Source: Oehlia diaphana
Lineage: Eukaryota; Glomeromycota; Glomeromycetes; Glomerales; Glomeraceae
NCBI GenBank assembly: GCA_003833135.1
Contig: QZLH01000903.1
Coordinates: 9,705-53,291, forward strand
Direction of reading: 5' to 3'
Length of the DNA stretch: 43,587 bases
The notes beneath the pieces were generated by a model. The model saw only the letters and a program-made list of their open reading frames with translations. It did no database searches and was not told where the DNA came from. Positions within the stretch are counted from its first letter, which is position 1, and each line of letters begins with the position of its first letter. Positions 1 through 10,717 of this stretch are shown here, in pieces. The translations under genes and the position numbers were made by a program.

Positions 1-152
1 TTAACATGCTTAAATGCAAATATCTTGGGATCCACTGATTCATTTTTTATAAATTTATGCTCTTTGGAAAGCCATTGATCTGCTCTATATGAACGAAAAA
101 AGAGCTTGCTGATTGGATCATTGGATCTGGAGATATTTACGTTTAAAGTTGA
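1..152 (-). CDS. Partial exon of an unidentified leftward gene, cut by the window edge
   Basis: Read on the minus strand there is a stop-free stretch entering the window edge, with a non-AT-rich, protein-like composition. It includes the string ISRSNDPISKLFFRSYRADQ, followed by WLSKEHKFIKNESVDPKIFA, and is still open at base 1. No ATG is visible. A possible splice acceptor (CTCCAG) lies near 131-136, so the exon may begin there; otherwise the frame stays open to about 190. I do not recognise the family. The rest of the gene would lie to the left of the window. It could also be a decayed gene fragment, since the DNA to its right is non-coding. Confidence 0.35.
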
Positions 153-606
153 GATACAAATTTTTAACACATATAGTAAGTGATAAGAATTATATTAATT
201 TAAAAGAAATATTTACCAAATTATAGTATAAAAACATTAAATAAATATTTTTTAATACTCATCCCCAATTTACTGTATATTATATAGTATTTTGTATAAT
301 AAAAATGTAATAAAATCAACATTTTAATTAAAGATAGACAAATCAGCCCATATGATCCAAATATTTAATCTTACAAATAGAAAAAAAATGTAAAAAAAAT
401 TTATGATGTTTTATAAAAAAAGAAAAATTTTAAATTTTTGAAAAAAATTACATCTAACACTTTTTTAATTGATTATCACAAGATCTGCATGATCATCTAC
501 ACGTTTTAATTTTTTTAATATTTATTTCTTTGAAAATCTATAACGATCAACAAAATTAAATACAAATATAATGATATCAAAGAAGCAATATTGCAATATT
601 GCAATA

Positions 607-697
607 AGGGCAATGACATATATTAGCTAATATTTTAGGGGGTGGGGGAGTAAACGTTACTATTAAAATAATATTAGCTAATATATGTCACTGCCCT
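607..697. mobile_element. Putative small MITE: 28-bp inverted repeat around a G-rich loop
   Basis: The left arm at 607-634 begins AGGGCAATGACATATATTAG. The right arm at 670-697 is its reverse complement with one mismatch (27 of 28 positions pair). The 35-base interior contains a G-rich run (GGGGGTGGGGGAG, from 638) and a near-palindrome around AAACGTTACT. No convincing target-site duplication flanks it, so it may instead be a large cruciform or a remnant whose ends have decayed. Confidence 0.4.
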
Positions 698-713
698 AAC
701 AACATCTATAATT

Positions 714-750
714 ATAGCAATAGCAATAGCAATAGCAATAGCAATAGCTA
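714..750. repeat. ATAGCA hexamer microsatellite
   Basis: About six head-to-tail copies of ATAGCA are followed by a self-complementary TATAGCTATAG tail. It lies 17 bases to the right of the inverted repeat at 607-697. Confidence 0.8.
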
Positions 751-1078
751 TATAGCTATAGTATAAGATTCAACTACGAAGTTCACATGGTGCATTCCCA
801 AAAAGATGAAAATATGTATGAAGATCGGAGGACAAACTACAAATTAAGTGAAAAGTGAATAAGGTAAATTAGGTAAAAAAAAAGTAACAACTAACAAATA
901 ATTAAACACGATTCAAAAAATCAAAAAATATGTTTTATTATTTTTATTTAAATAAAAGAAAAAGTTTTTGATTTTCTTTTCTCGATTTTATTTTTGATTT
1001 TTATTTTTGAAGTTCTTTTTAATTCATAATTTTCATTTTTTCTCATTTTTTCTCGAAAAAAAAAGAAAAAAAAAAAGA

Positions 1079-2386
1079 ATGAAAAAATTCATAAAATTCA
1101 TAAAATTCATAAAATTTTTCATATTAATCACTTTTTTATGGAATATTATTATTTATTTAATTCATTTTAATGAAGAAACAATAATAAATTCAAATTCTTT
1201 AACAACAATTGATAATGAAATAAATCAAAAATATTGTGGAATTAATGAAGAATGTAAATTCTTATTCGCTTATCATGTGCCGGAACAAGAAACTTCAGCA
1301 AATTTTCATTTTTATTCATTCATACAATTAGCTGAATTATTAAATCGTACCATAATATTGGTTAACGTACAACATTCTAGATTAAGTTCTTGTAATAAAT
1401 TTCCTTTCAATTTTTATTATAATATTAATGAAATTAAAAAAATGTTTCCAAATGTTAATTTTATTACACAACAAGATTTTCTTAATTGGACTAAAGAACG
1501 TTATAATAAACCAACTACAACTCATAAATATATTAAACAAGAAGGAAATCCTTTAATACTTAATACTAATCATTTAGAATTAAAAAAAGAATGTTTAGAT
1601 CAATTTGATTTAAAATTTAATAATAATGATGATTTTATAATTAATAATAAGACAACAATTAATTTAGGTCCAAAAGATGTTTGGAGAAAATATTCTAATA
1701 ATATTTTAATGATTGATAATTTAATTAAATTATTAAATGTTAAAGAAGAAGTTTTATTAATTAGACATTTACTTCCAGTACCTTTATTTCCATCAAAAGG
1801 AAGTGTTAAAAAATTACCTTATGCGAATCATCTTATTGAAGCAACGAATCATGCTTCAGATCAATTAAGACCTTTTATTGCAATTCATTGGAGAATGGAA
1901 ATCACAAAACCAAAAATGATGCCCATGTGTGTTAAAAGTTTAATCAAATATATTAATGAATTAAAAATGGATTTGGGTTTATTTAATATTTATTTGGCGA
2001 CAGATTATCCTTTAATAAATGTAGGCGGGAATAAAGCACAATCTTCAACATTTCATATAATAACAAATTATCATCATGATGCTATTAAATTATTAAATGG
2101 AACTTTTAATTTAAATACTTGGGTATCAATGAAAACATTAAATTATCTTTTTAATGAATTTCCTGATTATGAAAATGAGATTATTGAAGAACTTCAAGGT
2201 TCTGGTATACAAGGAATTTTTGATAAATTAATGTTAACAAATTCTAATTATTTTATTTCTGGACCTGAAGGTTGCGCTCATGTAAAATCAAAATTTTCAA
2301 GAAAAATTGGTGAAGAAAGAAGAAGATTAATACGGGATAGAAATATCAATATATTAAATAATATTACTCGTTGGCCTTTATATTAA
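1079..2386 (+). CDS. O-fucosyltransferase-like type II membrane glycosyltransferase
   Basis: Intronless gene of 435 codons from the preferred ATG at 1079. The same frame is open upstream to an ATG at 1007, but that extension is a lysine/phenylalanine homopolymer translation and is unlikely to be used. An N-terminal hydrophobic segment (about residues 8-30) behind a lysine-rich start looks like a signal anchor, so the catalytic part should face the secretory lumen. Two motifs recall the GDP-fucose O-fucosyltransferase superfamily: a strand-plus-motif IAIHWRMEI with His270 and Arg272, matching the HxR-type GDP-fucose motif, and a C-terminal GPEGCAHVKSKFSRKIGEER (from Gly395) resembling the family's last conserved block. 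The expected role is transfer of fucose to Ser/Thr of secreted proteins; donor and target are inferred. The N terminus is encoded by a short tandem repeat (FIKFIKFIKF). Confidence 0.6.
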   Translation: MKKFIKFIKFIKFFILITFLWNIIIYLIHFNEETIINSNSLTTIDNEINQKYCGINEECKFLFAYHVPEQETSANFHFYSFIQLAELLNRTIILVNVQHSRLSSCNKFPFNFYYNINEIKKMFPNVNFITQQDFLNWTKERYNKPTTTHKYIKQEGNPLILNTNHLELKKECLDQFDLKFNNNDDFIINNKTTINLGPKDVWRKYSNNILMIDNLIKLLNVKEEVLLIRHLLPVPLFPSKGSVKKLPYANHLIEATNHASDQLRPFIAIHWRMEITKPKMMPMCVKSLIKYINELKMDLGLFNIYLATDYPLINVGGNKAQSSTFHIITNYHHDAIKLLNGTFNLNTWVSMKTLNYLFNEFPDYENEIIEELQGSGIQGIFDKLMLTNSNYFISGPEGCAHVKSKFSRKIGEERRRLIRDRNINILNNITRWPLY

Positions 2387-2733
2387 TTTTTAATTTTTAT
2401 AATGATACCAATAGATCAATATATAGATTTTTATTTCAAAAATATTACAAGTGCTCATTGGTTGGAATGATCGTATTTTCTTTATATTATCATATTACAT
2501 ATTTACGTTTTATTTTAAATAGTAAATATTGATTCACTACAATAAAGAAATAAAATAAAGTGATTATAACGTGTGATCAATTTTCAAAAATTATGTATTC
2601 AAGAATCTACTATACTCACATATGAGTATATGCAAATTTAATGAAAAATAAAGCTTTATTTTTATTCTATAATTAATAATTTTAGTAAATTAAGAAATGA
2701 AAATTTTGTTATATTTTATTCCGTTTTGCGCAT

Positions 2734-2936
2734 ATTAGAAGGTATCTTCGAGTTTAGAGATCTTTTCATCAAGTTCTTCAAGTTTCTAGTTTAAATGAAA
2801 ATGCTTAAATTTTAGTAATTTTGCATTTATTAGGTAAATAATCATTAAATATTCTTTCTTATACCTCATGAATTGGTCTGTTTAGTCTACCTGCCATGTA
2901 CTGAGCCCATTAAGAACACCAACACCTATAAATAAA
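2734..2936 (-). pseudogene. 3' remnant (two exons) of a small unidentified gene
   Basis: On the minus strand an acceptor-like TTTATAG precedes a reading VGVLNGLSTW. A one-base shift then leads into MAGRLNRPIHE, which ends at a GTATAA donor. After a short intron an acceptor (AACTAG) opens KLEELDEKISKLEDTF and a stop at about 2734-2736. The two pieces join in phase and end in a coiled-coil-like helix. The frame break inside the upstream piece and the lack of any start exon in the next kilobase suggest a truncated, decayed gene. I do not recognise the family. An alternative is a tiny live gene starting at the internal Met of MAGRLNRPIHE. Confidence 0.35.
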
Positions 2937-3420
2937 AAATTTCGAAATGTTTCATTCGAGTTTATATCTAATTTTTATTTATTAAAAAAAATTTATGTTA
3001 TTTATATCCTTAATAAAAACACTATTATCCCTTACTACAACTAATGTTAGGACATTGTCAAATCGATTGTCTGACCTTTGTGTGTGTCTAAGCATGATTC
3101 TTTTTAATGATAAAAAATCGAAAAACTGAAGTGTTACAGTATATATGATGCTATTCTCGTGATTTTTTCATAATATGACTAACTTAACATATCATAGTAT
3201 GAAGAAATGTCGGCAAAAATATTTAATATTTGAGTCGAAGATTCCGAATAAGACATTCTCATTACGCAAATAAGATAAATTTTCGGGGGGGGGGGGCTTT
3301 ACTAAGGTTAATATTATTATCTGTGAGATAAATGAATCGGATCACTGGTGTGGTCGCAGACATTTTATAGAAATCGTCGAACTTTTGAACTTTTGAATTG
3401 TATAAAGAAGATTATTATAC

Positions 3421-3645
3421 TAATATGCAATCCGAAATTAATGAGAATATGAAGCTCAGACAAGAGCTCAGGAGTCAGCATCGAATCTAGAAGGGTCAGA
3501 TACTGCTGCTGAGAATTCCCGAACTTAAAACCAAGGTATCGAGATTGAGGAGGCACGACATTGAGGAGATCAGGCAGCAAATTCAAGTTATTACTCCTAA
3601 GGAAGCTGTTGATATACTTAGCTCCAATTATAGAGCTGTGTGATA
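3421..3645 (+). pseudogene. Degenerate coiled-coil gene fragment
   Basis: The plus-strand frame reads MQSEINENMKLRQELRSQHR, then one stop, then continues in the same frame with KGQILLLRIPELKTKVSRLR and EEIRQQIQVITPKEAVDIL before a final stop. The IPELK...RQQIQ pattern is a heptad-rich coiled coil of the kind common in multicopy Glomeromycotina proteins of unknown function; that link is from memory of the family style, not a search. The single in-frame stop and lack of flanking domains point to a relic. The base composition is clearly richer in GC than its surroundings. Confidence 0.35.
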
Positions 3646-4119
3646 ACCCTAACACAAAGTTATTGTCTTGATTTCGACCTGTATTTTCTTCAACAACTTC
3701 AAGTTTTGGAAATTTTATAAGCGTAAAGAATGACGAAATATTTTATTTCGCGAAAAATACTGTAATAAGAGAAAATACTGTAATAAGGGATGGAAATCTG
3801 ATAGCTTGTTCCTAATTTTCAGGTGTAACTTTGTAATCAAAAAATGCGATCACTAGAGGATTCTACTAAATTTGCTCAATTTTTTTTTTTTTTTAGTCGC
3901 GCTAAAACATGGTTAATATTATGGAATGATGTATTTTACAATGACAATAATACAATCTTTATACTCAAAAATCTTTATACTCAAAGCAATAAAGTATCTT
4001 TATTTAAATAGTGATATTAATTACTAAAAACATAAAAATTCACAAGAATTTAATTCTGATTTAAACAATGATTAAACTAGTCCTCTTTCAAGGTTCGTAT
4101 TTTATTTTTTTTCAAAACA

Positions 4120-4275
4120 GAATCATTATATCTCATACTTATCGTAATTCCCACTATCTTTCCAGCCAATGTTACTGGAGATGCCCAAGGACTCCACAAT
4201 TTCCTTATTTTTCCCATATAATTTCCCTAATAGTAAATTAGTTATCTTTTCAACGGGAATACATTTTTTCGTTGT
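4120..4275 (-). pseudogene. Possible Ty3/gypsy reverse transcriptase scrap
   Basis: One minus-strand frame reads GKIRKLWSPWASPVTLAGKI. The heptad SPWASPV is the hallmark at the start of many Ty3/gypsy-type RT domains, where it precedes a KKKDG-type turn. Here the following residues do not match that turn, so only a short decayed scrap is present. A second minus-strand frame across the same bases is also open for about 50 codons (CIPVEKITNLLLGKLYGKNK onward), so the retroelement reading is uncertain. Confidence 0.3.
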
Positions 4276-4444
4276 AATTAACCATTTCTAATGTATATTA
4301 TTTAATATTTTATGAAGAATTCTTAATATTCAAGACCCCAAGTTTTTAATCATGTGATATTAAGATTTAAATATTAAAATGTGGCAAATAATTATTTATC
4401 ACCATGCTCTTCGGGTTTAATTAACTAATCTATTAAAAAATAAT

Positions 4445-4479
4445 CTTAACCCTAATCCTAATCCTAACCCTAACCTAAT
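4445..4479. repeat. Degenerate interstitial telomere-like repeat
   Basis: About five units of CCCTAA-type sequence with variants CCTAAT, CCTAAC and CTAATA form a 35-base array, the complement of TTAGGG-type telomeric DNA. It lies far from any window end and is embedded in decayed DNA. It may mark an old double-strand-break repair or fusion point, or just a short simple repeat. Confidence 0.55.
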
Positions 4480-6462
4480 ATACTAATCTAAATTTACTAA
4501 AGAATCTATAGTTTTCCATGGGTTTATTAAATAAATGTGCTTTTGTATGAATTTGTTAACTGTTAAAGGCTATCCTAATAATAATTATATGAGTCAACAA
4601 TAATTCAGGTTATATATTGATAGCTTTTGTTTTTAACTCCTCGCATTCAGAACAAATATTTTCTACTAAAAAGTAAGAAATCTCAAATATAATAATTAAT
4701 TATCAAATACTTTATACTGATAGTCAACATTTACTGAAGTAGTGTCATCGTAAAATCGACAATTGCTTTGGCTCATAATAGACATCTCGTGAATTCTTGA
4801 CTTTTGAGGTATTTTGACGCCCATAATCTCCTATTGTAAGTCAATATTTAATATAAACAATTTTAATATGAAAAAAGTTTACCAAAAAGGAACGCAATAT
4901 CTTCAAATCAATAATAAGGAAAATCAACATTAATGAAAAGATAAATTAATACCCCTTAGTTTGTCTTATATTTCAAAATTTGAATTTTTGCATCTTATAT
5001 ATAATGAATCGTAAGAAATTGAAATGATGTAGACATCTAACCAGTTATTTGACTAAAGATTTGTTTCATTAGTTCCAATTTATAAATTATTATAAAAGAT
5101 TTGGTCCTTTTATTTTAACTATTAGAGTATAAAGAGCCCATTAACGGAACCTTCATCACGATGGCCACATTCTCTGCATTCTCCGGCAAAGATGGCGACA
5201 GTCTTCATGGTCTTGAGGATTCCACAATCGTATAGAAAGATCATTACTCACGGTGTACAACATCAAGAAATATTAACTTGCTCATATAGTGCACTTCTGT
5301 TATTAGTTGCATCTGTGATCGGAGAAAAGCTAATTGTAACAGATTCAATAAAATAATCAGTGCCCAATCTGAACTGGAGAGTTGCTTCCAATTTGATTAA
5401 GCAATGCACTTGCTCTACAGTACTCGAGTATTATACGCGGAAATATACCCGCTCGTATACTATAATAAATTATATAAACTGTAAACAAACTGATATATTT
5501 ATCAATAAATATAAATTTTGATTAATGTATACATACTGTACGTAAATATACGCCTAAAAAGACGAAGATATCAAACTTATGCCTCTGAACCTAATTGCAA
5601 AATATCGAATCATAATGTTTAGAAAATCGCTTGCATCATTACATATATCAAATAACTATTCCACATCTGAAACCAAAATAATTTTAGTCAATACACAAGA
5701 TATAAGCTACTTACCCATGATAATAACGTAAGTGAGGTGTCTAACTATTATAAGAAAAATGGCTTTGTTTATTGGTAGTGACAGCTCGATTTTCTCTTCG
5801 TTTGTCTTGAACAATTAAAGGTTTTTAACACGGATAGTCCAATAGTTAAGTTTTGATTAGTTACTAATTCGAAACGCAAGGTTTTCTTTAATGACTATTC
5901 AACATAATGGCGGATTATTTCCAAATAACCAAAGTTTATTTTTATTTTTATTACTAAAGTGAAAACAGCATCAGCAAAGACTACATAGAAACTTTATACA
6001 AGAATCAAAAGTAACTAAGTCGCCCTAAGATCACTTCACTTAAATGGAAAATGCCACCAAGACTTCAGAGCTTCTATTTAACCAAAGCTAAAAATTTCAA
6101 AGATCACGTGCAAATCTTGTGCTGCCATAATAAGCGATTTTTTGCACATCAAATGTGCAATCTATTCATTTATCAACATTATACGGCTTAATGCTTTTTT
6201 TTTTAATCAATCGAAAAACTTTCTCTTGGCGGTGGGTGAATTATGAAGTAATTTCGTTATTATTAAAATGAATCAATTATAAAATTTTGTTTATTAAATT
6301 AATTTGTCTAAATTAGCATTAAAAATGCACTATTACAAGTGAAAATTAAATGAATTAATCTTTTTGTTTAAATTTGAATTACTCTGAAATTATTATACTG
6401 TACATAAAGGATGTAATAGTAATATTTGAATAAATTAGTTATGATTTGGATTTGTTAACAAA

Positions 6463-9400
6463 TCATTTACCATATATTGATTCAAGTTTTGTTTTCTCTT
6501 TGTCCGACATTTGAAGTACCGTTGTTAAAACTGGAAGTAAAAATTTCTAATAATAATATAAATTTAATTAATTATAATGATAATATCATTAATTAAAAAA
6601 CACATATAGTTCTTATAATAAAACTTACTCTACGATCCTTATATTCTAAAAATTTCAATACAACATCTCTGATATAAAGTATTCTCGTATCATCATCCAT
6701 TGGATTATTAATAATCGATGAAGTTGGAGTTAATGGATTTCGTGAATAGCCAGGAGATATAGGTTGCGGTGAGTTTGGTGCACTTCGATCCACCATCTTT
6801 TGAAGTTTTCGAACTTCTTCCTGTAAAGTCTAATAGAAAATAAAATGGTATAATATTTAGTATTAGAGAAATAATTAATTTAAGTAATTGTATTACATAC
6901 CTTATTCATTGTTCTAAAAGTGCTTTCACGTAAACGAGATTCTTCTAACATTTTCTCGTATTCTTCTTTAATTCTTTCTTTTGAATGTTCTAATTCACGG
7001 TAATTGGCCTAAAAAAATTAATACTTAACATAACTCTTCTTATGAATCAGTTCAGTTTATAAATAAATTAAAGTTTTCCTTACAGATTTTTCGTCCGCAT
7101 TTGCGACTTCAGCGTTTAGCTTATTCATCTTTGCTTCAATATCTAACATTTGTTGCTTAAGCGATTGATTTTCTTCTTTAACTAACTTAATAGAATTGTC
7201 TTTTTCCTCCAACTTTGTTTCAAGCCTTTTTACCTCTTGATCCTTTACAGTTAATTTATTAACCATTTCTTGTATTCGATCATCAATTGTTCGTTTTACT
7301 TCTCTTAATTCAAATTCTGCCTTTTCTTTCATTTGCTTATGAGTTTCAACTTGCTTCCTCAAAGAGTCAACTCTTTCCGTGGTTCCTTTATCTAACTCCT
7401 CAACTCTAATGGTTAATGCTTCATTTTCACGACTCTTCTCTTTATAAAGTCGTTTTAATGAGGTTAATTCTTCTTCTAAAGCTAAAGATTTCTCTTCAAT
7501 TTCTTTTAATTGATGAGTAAGTTCGGTAGAACGATGGTGTGAATTTTCCATTAAAGACTGTGAAGATTCAAATTCTGCTTCCTTCATTTGTAACTGATCA
7601 AATAATCCTTCTTTTTCTGCAGTTAATTTTTCGTTAAGAGCTTCAAGCTGTGAAATTTGTGTTGATTTTGCAGTTAATTCTTTATTAGCACTTTGTTCAG
7701 CTGTTCGAGCAGTATCTTGAAGACGTTCAACCTCTTCACTTAGATCTTTCTTCTCTTTTTCTAAAGTGTTGATTTTTTGTTGTGTCTTCTTAAGTAAATT
7801 TAAAGTTTGTTTGCGCTTTTCTTCATCGTCTGCTTGCTGCTTTTTCAAATTATCAAGTTCATTATCACGTTTTTGAACCGTCGATTTCGCTTCATTGAAT
7901 GATTCTTGAAGTTCTCGCTCACGTTGTGTTAAGGATTTTAACCTAGATTCAACGTCGGATAATTTTTCGAGAGCATCCGTTTTAGCTACATGAAGTCTAG
8001 AAACATCAGATTCAAGTAAAGCATAATTCTTTTCAGTAGCTGTTAGTTTATTTCTCAACGCTTCCATTTCATCATCCATTTTGGCGCGGGAATCATTTGC
8101 TTTCTTTTGAACAATTTCTAAATCTTTAATTAAATCTTCTTTAGATGATTTGAGATCATCCCGTTCTTTCGTTAATTCTCCAATTTGGTTCTCTAGTTCT
8201 GAGAGTTTTCCCCGAGTGCTAGTTAAATCAGATTTCAACGAATCATTTTGTTTGTTTATTTCAACGTGTGTCAATTTGAGCTCGTCCCGCTCCTTCAATA
8301 AATTATCTCGCTCTATAATTATAGAATCTAAATTTTTTTGTAAATTATCTTTAGCCTTTTCAATTTCGGAGACTTTATCACGATACTCATTTATCGTTTG
8401 TTCAAGTTTTACGATTGATTCCTTTGTTGAATCCAATTGTGATCGAACTGTGCTTAATTGTTCATCCTTTTCGCTAACATTATTTTTGAGCGTCGTGATT
8501 TGTTCTTCTGATTCTTGAATTTTTGTTTGCTGTTCATCAACTTGTTTCCTAACAGTATTTAATTCATTTTTCAATTCATGAATCTCTTCTGTCACAGAAT
8601 CTGATTCTATAGGTGCTTTATCGGGTTGGTTCTCATCTACATTATTATTTTGTGTTATTGAGGAAAGAGCCGAACGCATCTCTTCAACTTGAATTTGTAA
8701 AGCATCACGTTCTTGAATAATTCCTGTTGGAGGAGAGGAAGGTTTACTTGAAGGAACATTTTCTTGTTTCAATTGTTCAATCTCTTGTTGCAATAATTTT
8801 ATCTGTGCCTCCAATTGATGCCTTTCTGTTTCCCATGCTTCAATATCTAATGCTTCATTTTCAGCAATAGCATCATTAAGGGCCTTTTCTTTTGCAATTT
8901 TTGCATCATCTAATTTTTTATCAAATTGTTTTGTTATCAAATCTTTTTCTTTTTCAAATTCCTTAATTTTTGTATTTAACGCCATATGATGTTGTTCTAA
9001 TTCTTTTCTAACATTTTCGTTTTCTTTATTTAGTTCTTCAATCGTTTTTTCTAAACTTGATTTTTTAGCTGAAGAATTATTTTTAAGTTGAGTTATTTTT
9101 TGTTCAAATTCTATTCTTAAATTTTTTTCATTATTTATTTGAGTATTTGTTAAAGTTTCAATCTTTTCACATAATTGAGAAATTTCATTAGATAATTTTG
9201 TTTCATTTTCTTTTAATAGAGACTTTTCAGATTCCAATTCCTGTATTTTTTGATTATACAAATCCAATTTTTTAATACTTTCATTTAAATTATTAGATGA
9301 ATCTTCAAGTTTTCTTTTTAATTCTAAATTTGATGATTCAAGATTTTCTATTTTCTTATGAAAATTACTTAATTCATTATTTAATTCTTCAATTTTTAAA

Positions 9401-10717
9401 TTTAACGAAGAATTTGTTGGTTTAATATCGTCTAATTGTTTTTGTAAAGAAACTATCTTTGTTTCATACTGTGATCTTATGGAATTAATTTCTTCAACAT
9501 TTTTTAATGTTTGTGAATCTATTGATGAAGGAGGTGACAATGCTTCTATAGCAACTTCATCTAAAGCATTTTCATTTTCATTTTCTGAAGGTTTATCTAA
9601 ATTCGTTAAATCATCTTTGTGATTATTAATTTCTTGTAATGTAGGTGGTAGAGAAGATTTTTCTAATAATTGCTTACGCAACTCTACAACTTCCTATAAA
9701 TTATAAATATCGGTAAAATAAAATATTGAAAATTAAAAATAAGTGAAGAATTTAAAAGCGAACCTTCTCTTGTTCTTTAAATTTCTCTCGTAAATTCTCA
9801 ATTAAATCTGTCTGTGATTTAGATTGCATATTATGAGCTTCCTTCATTTCTTCAATTTGTTTTTTGGATTCTACAAAAAAAAAAAAAAAAATTATTTGTA
9901 TATAAGGGGTATTCATTAAGATCAAAAAAATTTTTTTTTTTTTGCAATATTCCTTTTCTTTAATATAATAAATATATCCTAGATCATTTTTATTTACCAT
10001 CTTGAATTTGGGTTAATCTTTTAATTTCTTCCATAGACATCTAAGAAAAAAAAAATTTTTTTAAATACAAAAATTTCCAAAAAATAAAAATTAAAATAAT
10101 GATATATACTTCATTCTTAATATTTAAGTTTCTTAAATGTGCTTCAAATGATTCTATATCGGAAAGTCCATCTAGATGTGTGTTCTCTCTCAATACAGTT
10201 TCAATTGCTTTTTTTTCATTTAAGAGTTTCTTATATAATCTTAAGATTTCTGAAAAAAAAAAAATAATAATTTATTGTTAAATGTTTAATCCTCTCATTT
10301 CATCACCGGATAAAAGATTTAAAAATCCTCACCTGGAAATTTTGTCTCATATTTTTTTAGTTTTACTAATTTTTCTTTTATTTCTTCCGAAAGATTCTCC
10401 GTTTCTTCTTTTTCTTTATCATTTGAAAAACCTTCAATTATTTCTGTGTCGTCTTCGCTCCCAAATAAAGTAACGTCCACTCTACTAATACTATCTTCAC
10501 TTTTTATCGAAGAAGAAGAATTTTGTAGCCTAGTAGATTGTAAAGAACGACGTACCGAAGGAAAAAGTCCACCAATGGAGCTATTACTACTATTATTACT
10601 ACTTGAAGGTATAACTTCTATATTTTCTTCATCTACATTATCGACACCATTATTAGGTTGTTTATCTTTCATATTTTGTAAACCGTTATTAATTCGATCC
10701 TTAAAATTAGAAAACAT
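6463..10717 (-). CDS. GRIP-domain golgin (trans-Golgi coiled-coil tether)
   Basis: Eight exons, in coding order 10717-10333, 10249-10110, 10040-9998, 9870-9764, 9693-7084, 7008-6901, 6829-6629, 6546-6463, give 1225 residues with all phases consistent. Nearly the whole protein is heptad-repeat coiled coil, interrupted by Ser-rich linkers near the N terminus and before the GRIP domain. The C terminus is a clear GRIP domain: YIRDVVLKFLEYKDRR (1183-1198) joins across the last intron to KFLLPVLTTVLQM. In known golgins this Tyr-led module binds Arl1-GTP at the trans-Golgi and the coiled coil captures vesicles. The segment ILRLYKKLLNEKKAIETVLR (about 130-149) is typical of golgin N-terminal regions. 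The start MFSNFKDRI was chosen because it resembles the N termini of other GRIP golgins; the frame is open 63 codons further upstream, but that part looks non-coding. Confidence 0.93.

Larger units (their letters stand above)
153..1078. other. Gene-free AT-rich spacer with a long inverted repeat and a hexamer microsatellite
   Basis: No coding signal is visible. The stretch holds a near-perfect 28-bp inverted repeat at 607-697, a short palindromic GCAATATT tract at 585-605 and an ATAGCA microsatellite at 714-750. The last 100 bases are T-rich and lie just upstream of the fucosyltransferase-like gene, so they probably contain its promoter and 5' leader. Confidence 0.6.
2387..6462. other. Long gene-poor spacer with decayed gene and retroelement fragments
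   Basis: No intact gene was found between the fucosyltransferase-like gene and the golgin gene. Separate entries give the fragments seen: a small-gene 3' remnant (2734-2936), a coiled-coil fragment (3421-3645), a gypsy-like RT scrap (about 4120-4275) and a telomere-like array (4445-4479). There is a run of 13 G at about 3284-3296. Bases 5150-5350 are less AT-rich than their surroundings and may be another relic. Confidence 0.6.

Noticed and set aside
3027..3792. Possible mobile element bounded by CCCTTACTACAACTAA and CCCTTATTACAGTATT inverted ends, with two TACTGTAATAAG repeats on the right
   Set aside because: The ends agree at only about three quarters of positions and no target duplication is visible, so boundaries cannot be supported.
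8150..8518. 122-codon plus-strand open frame
   Set aside because: It lies wholly antisense within the golgin coiled-coil exon and is Ser/Phe-rich, the usual mirror of Glu/Lys-rich coding DNA.
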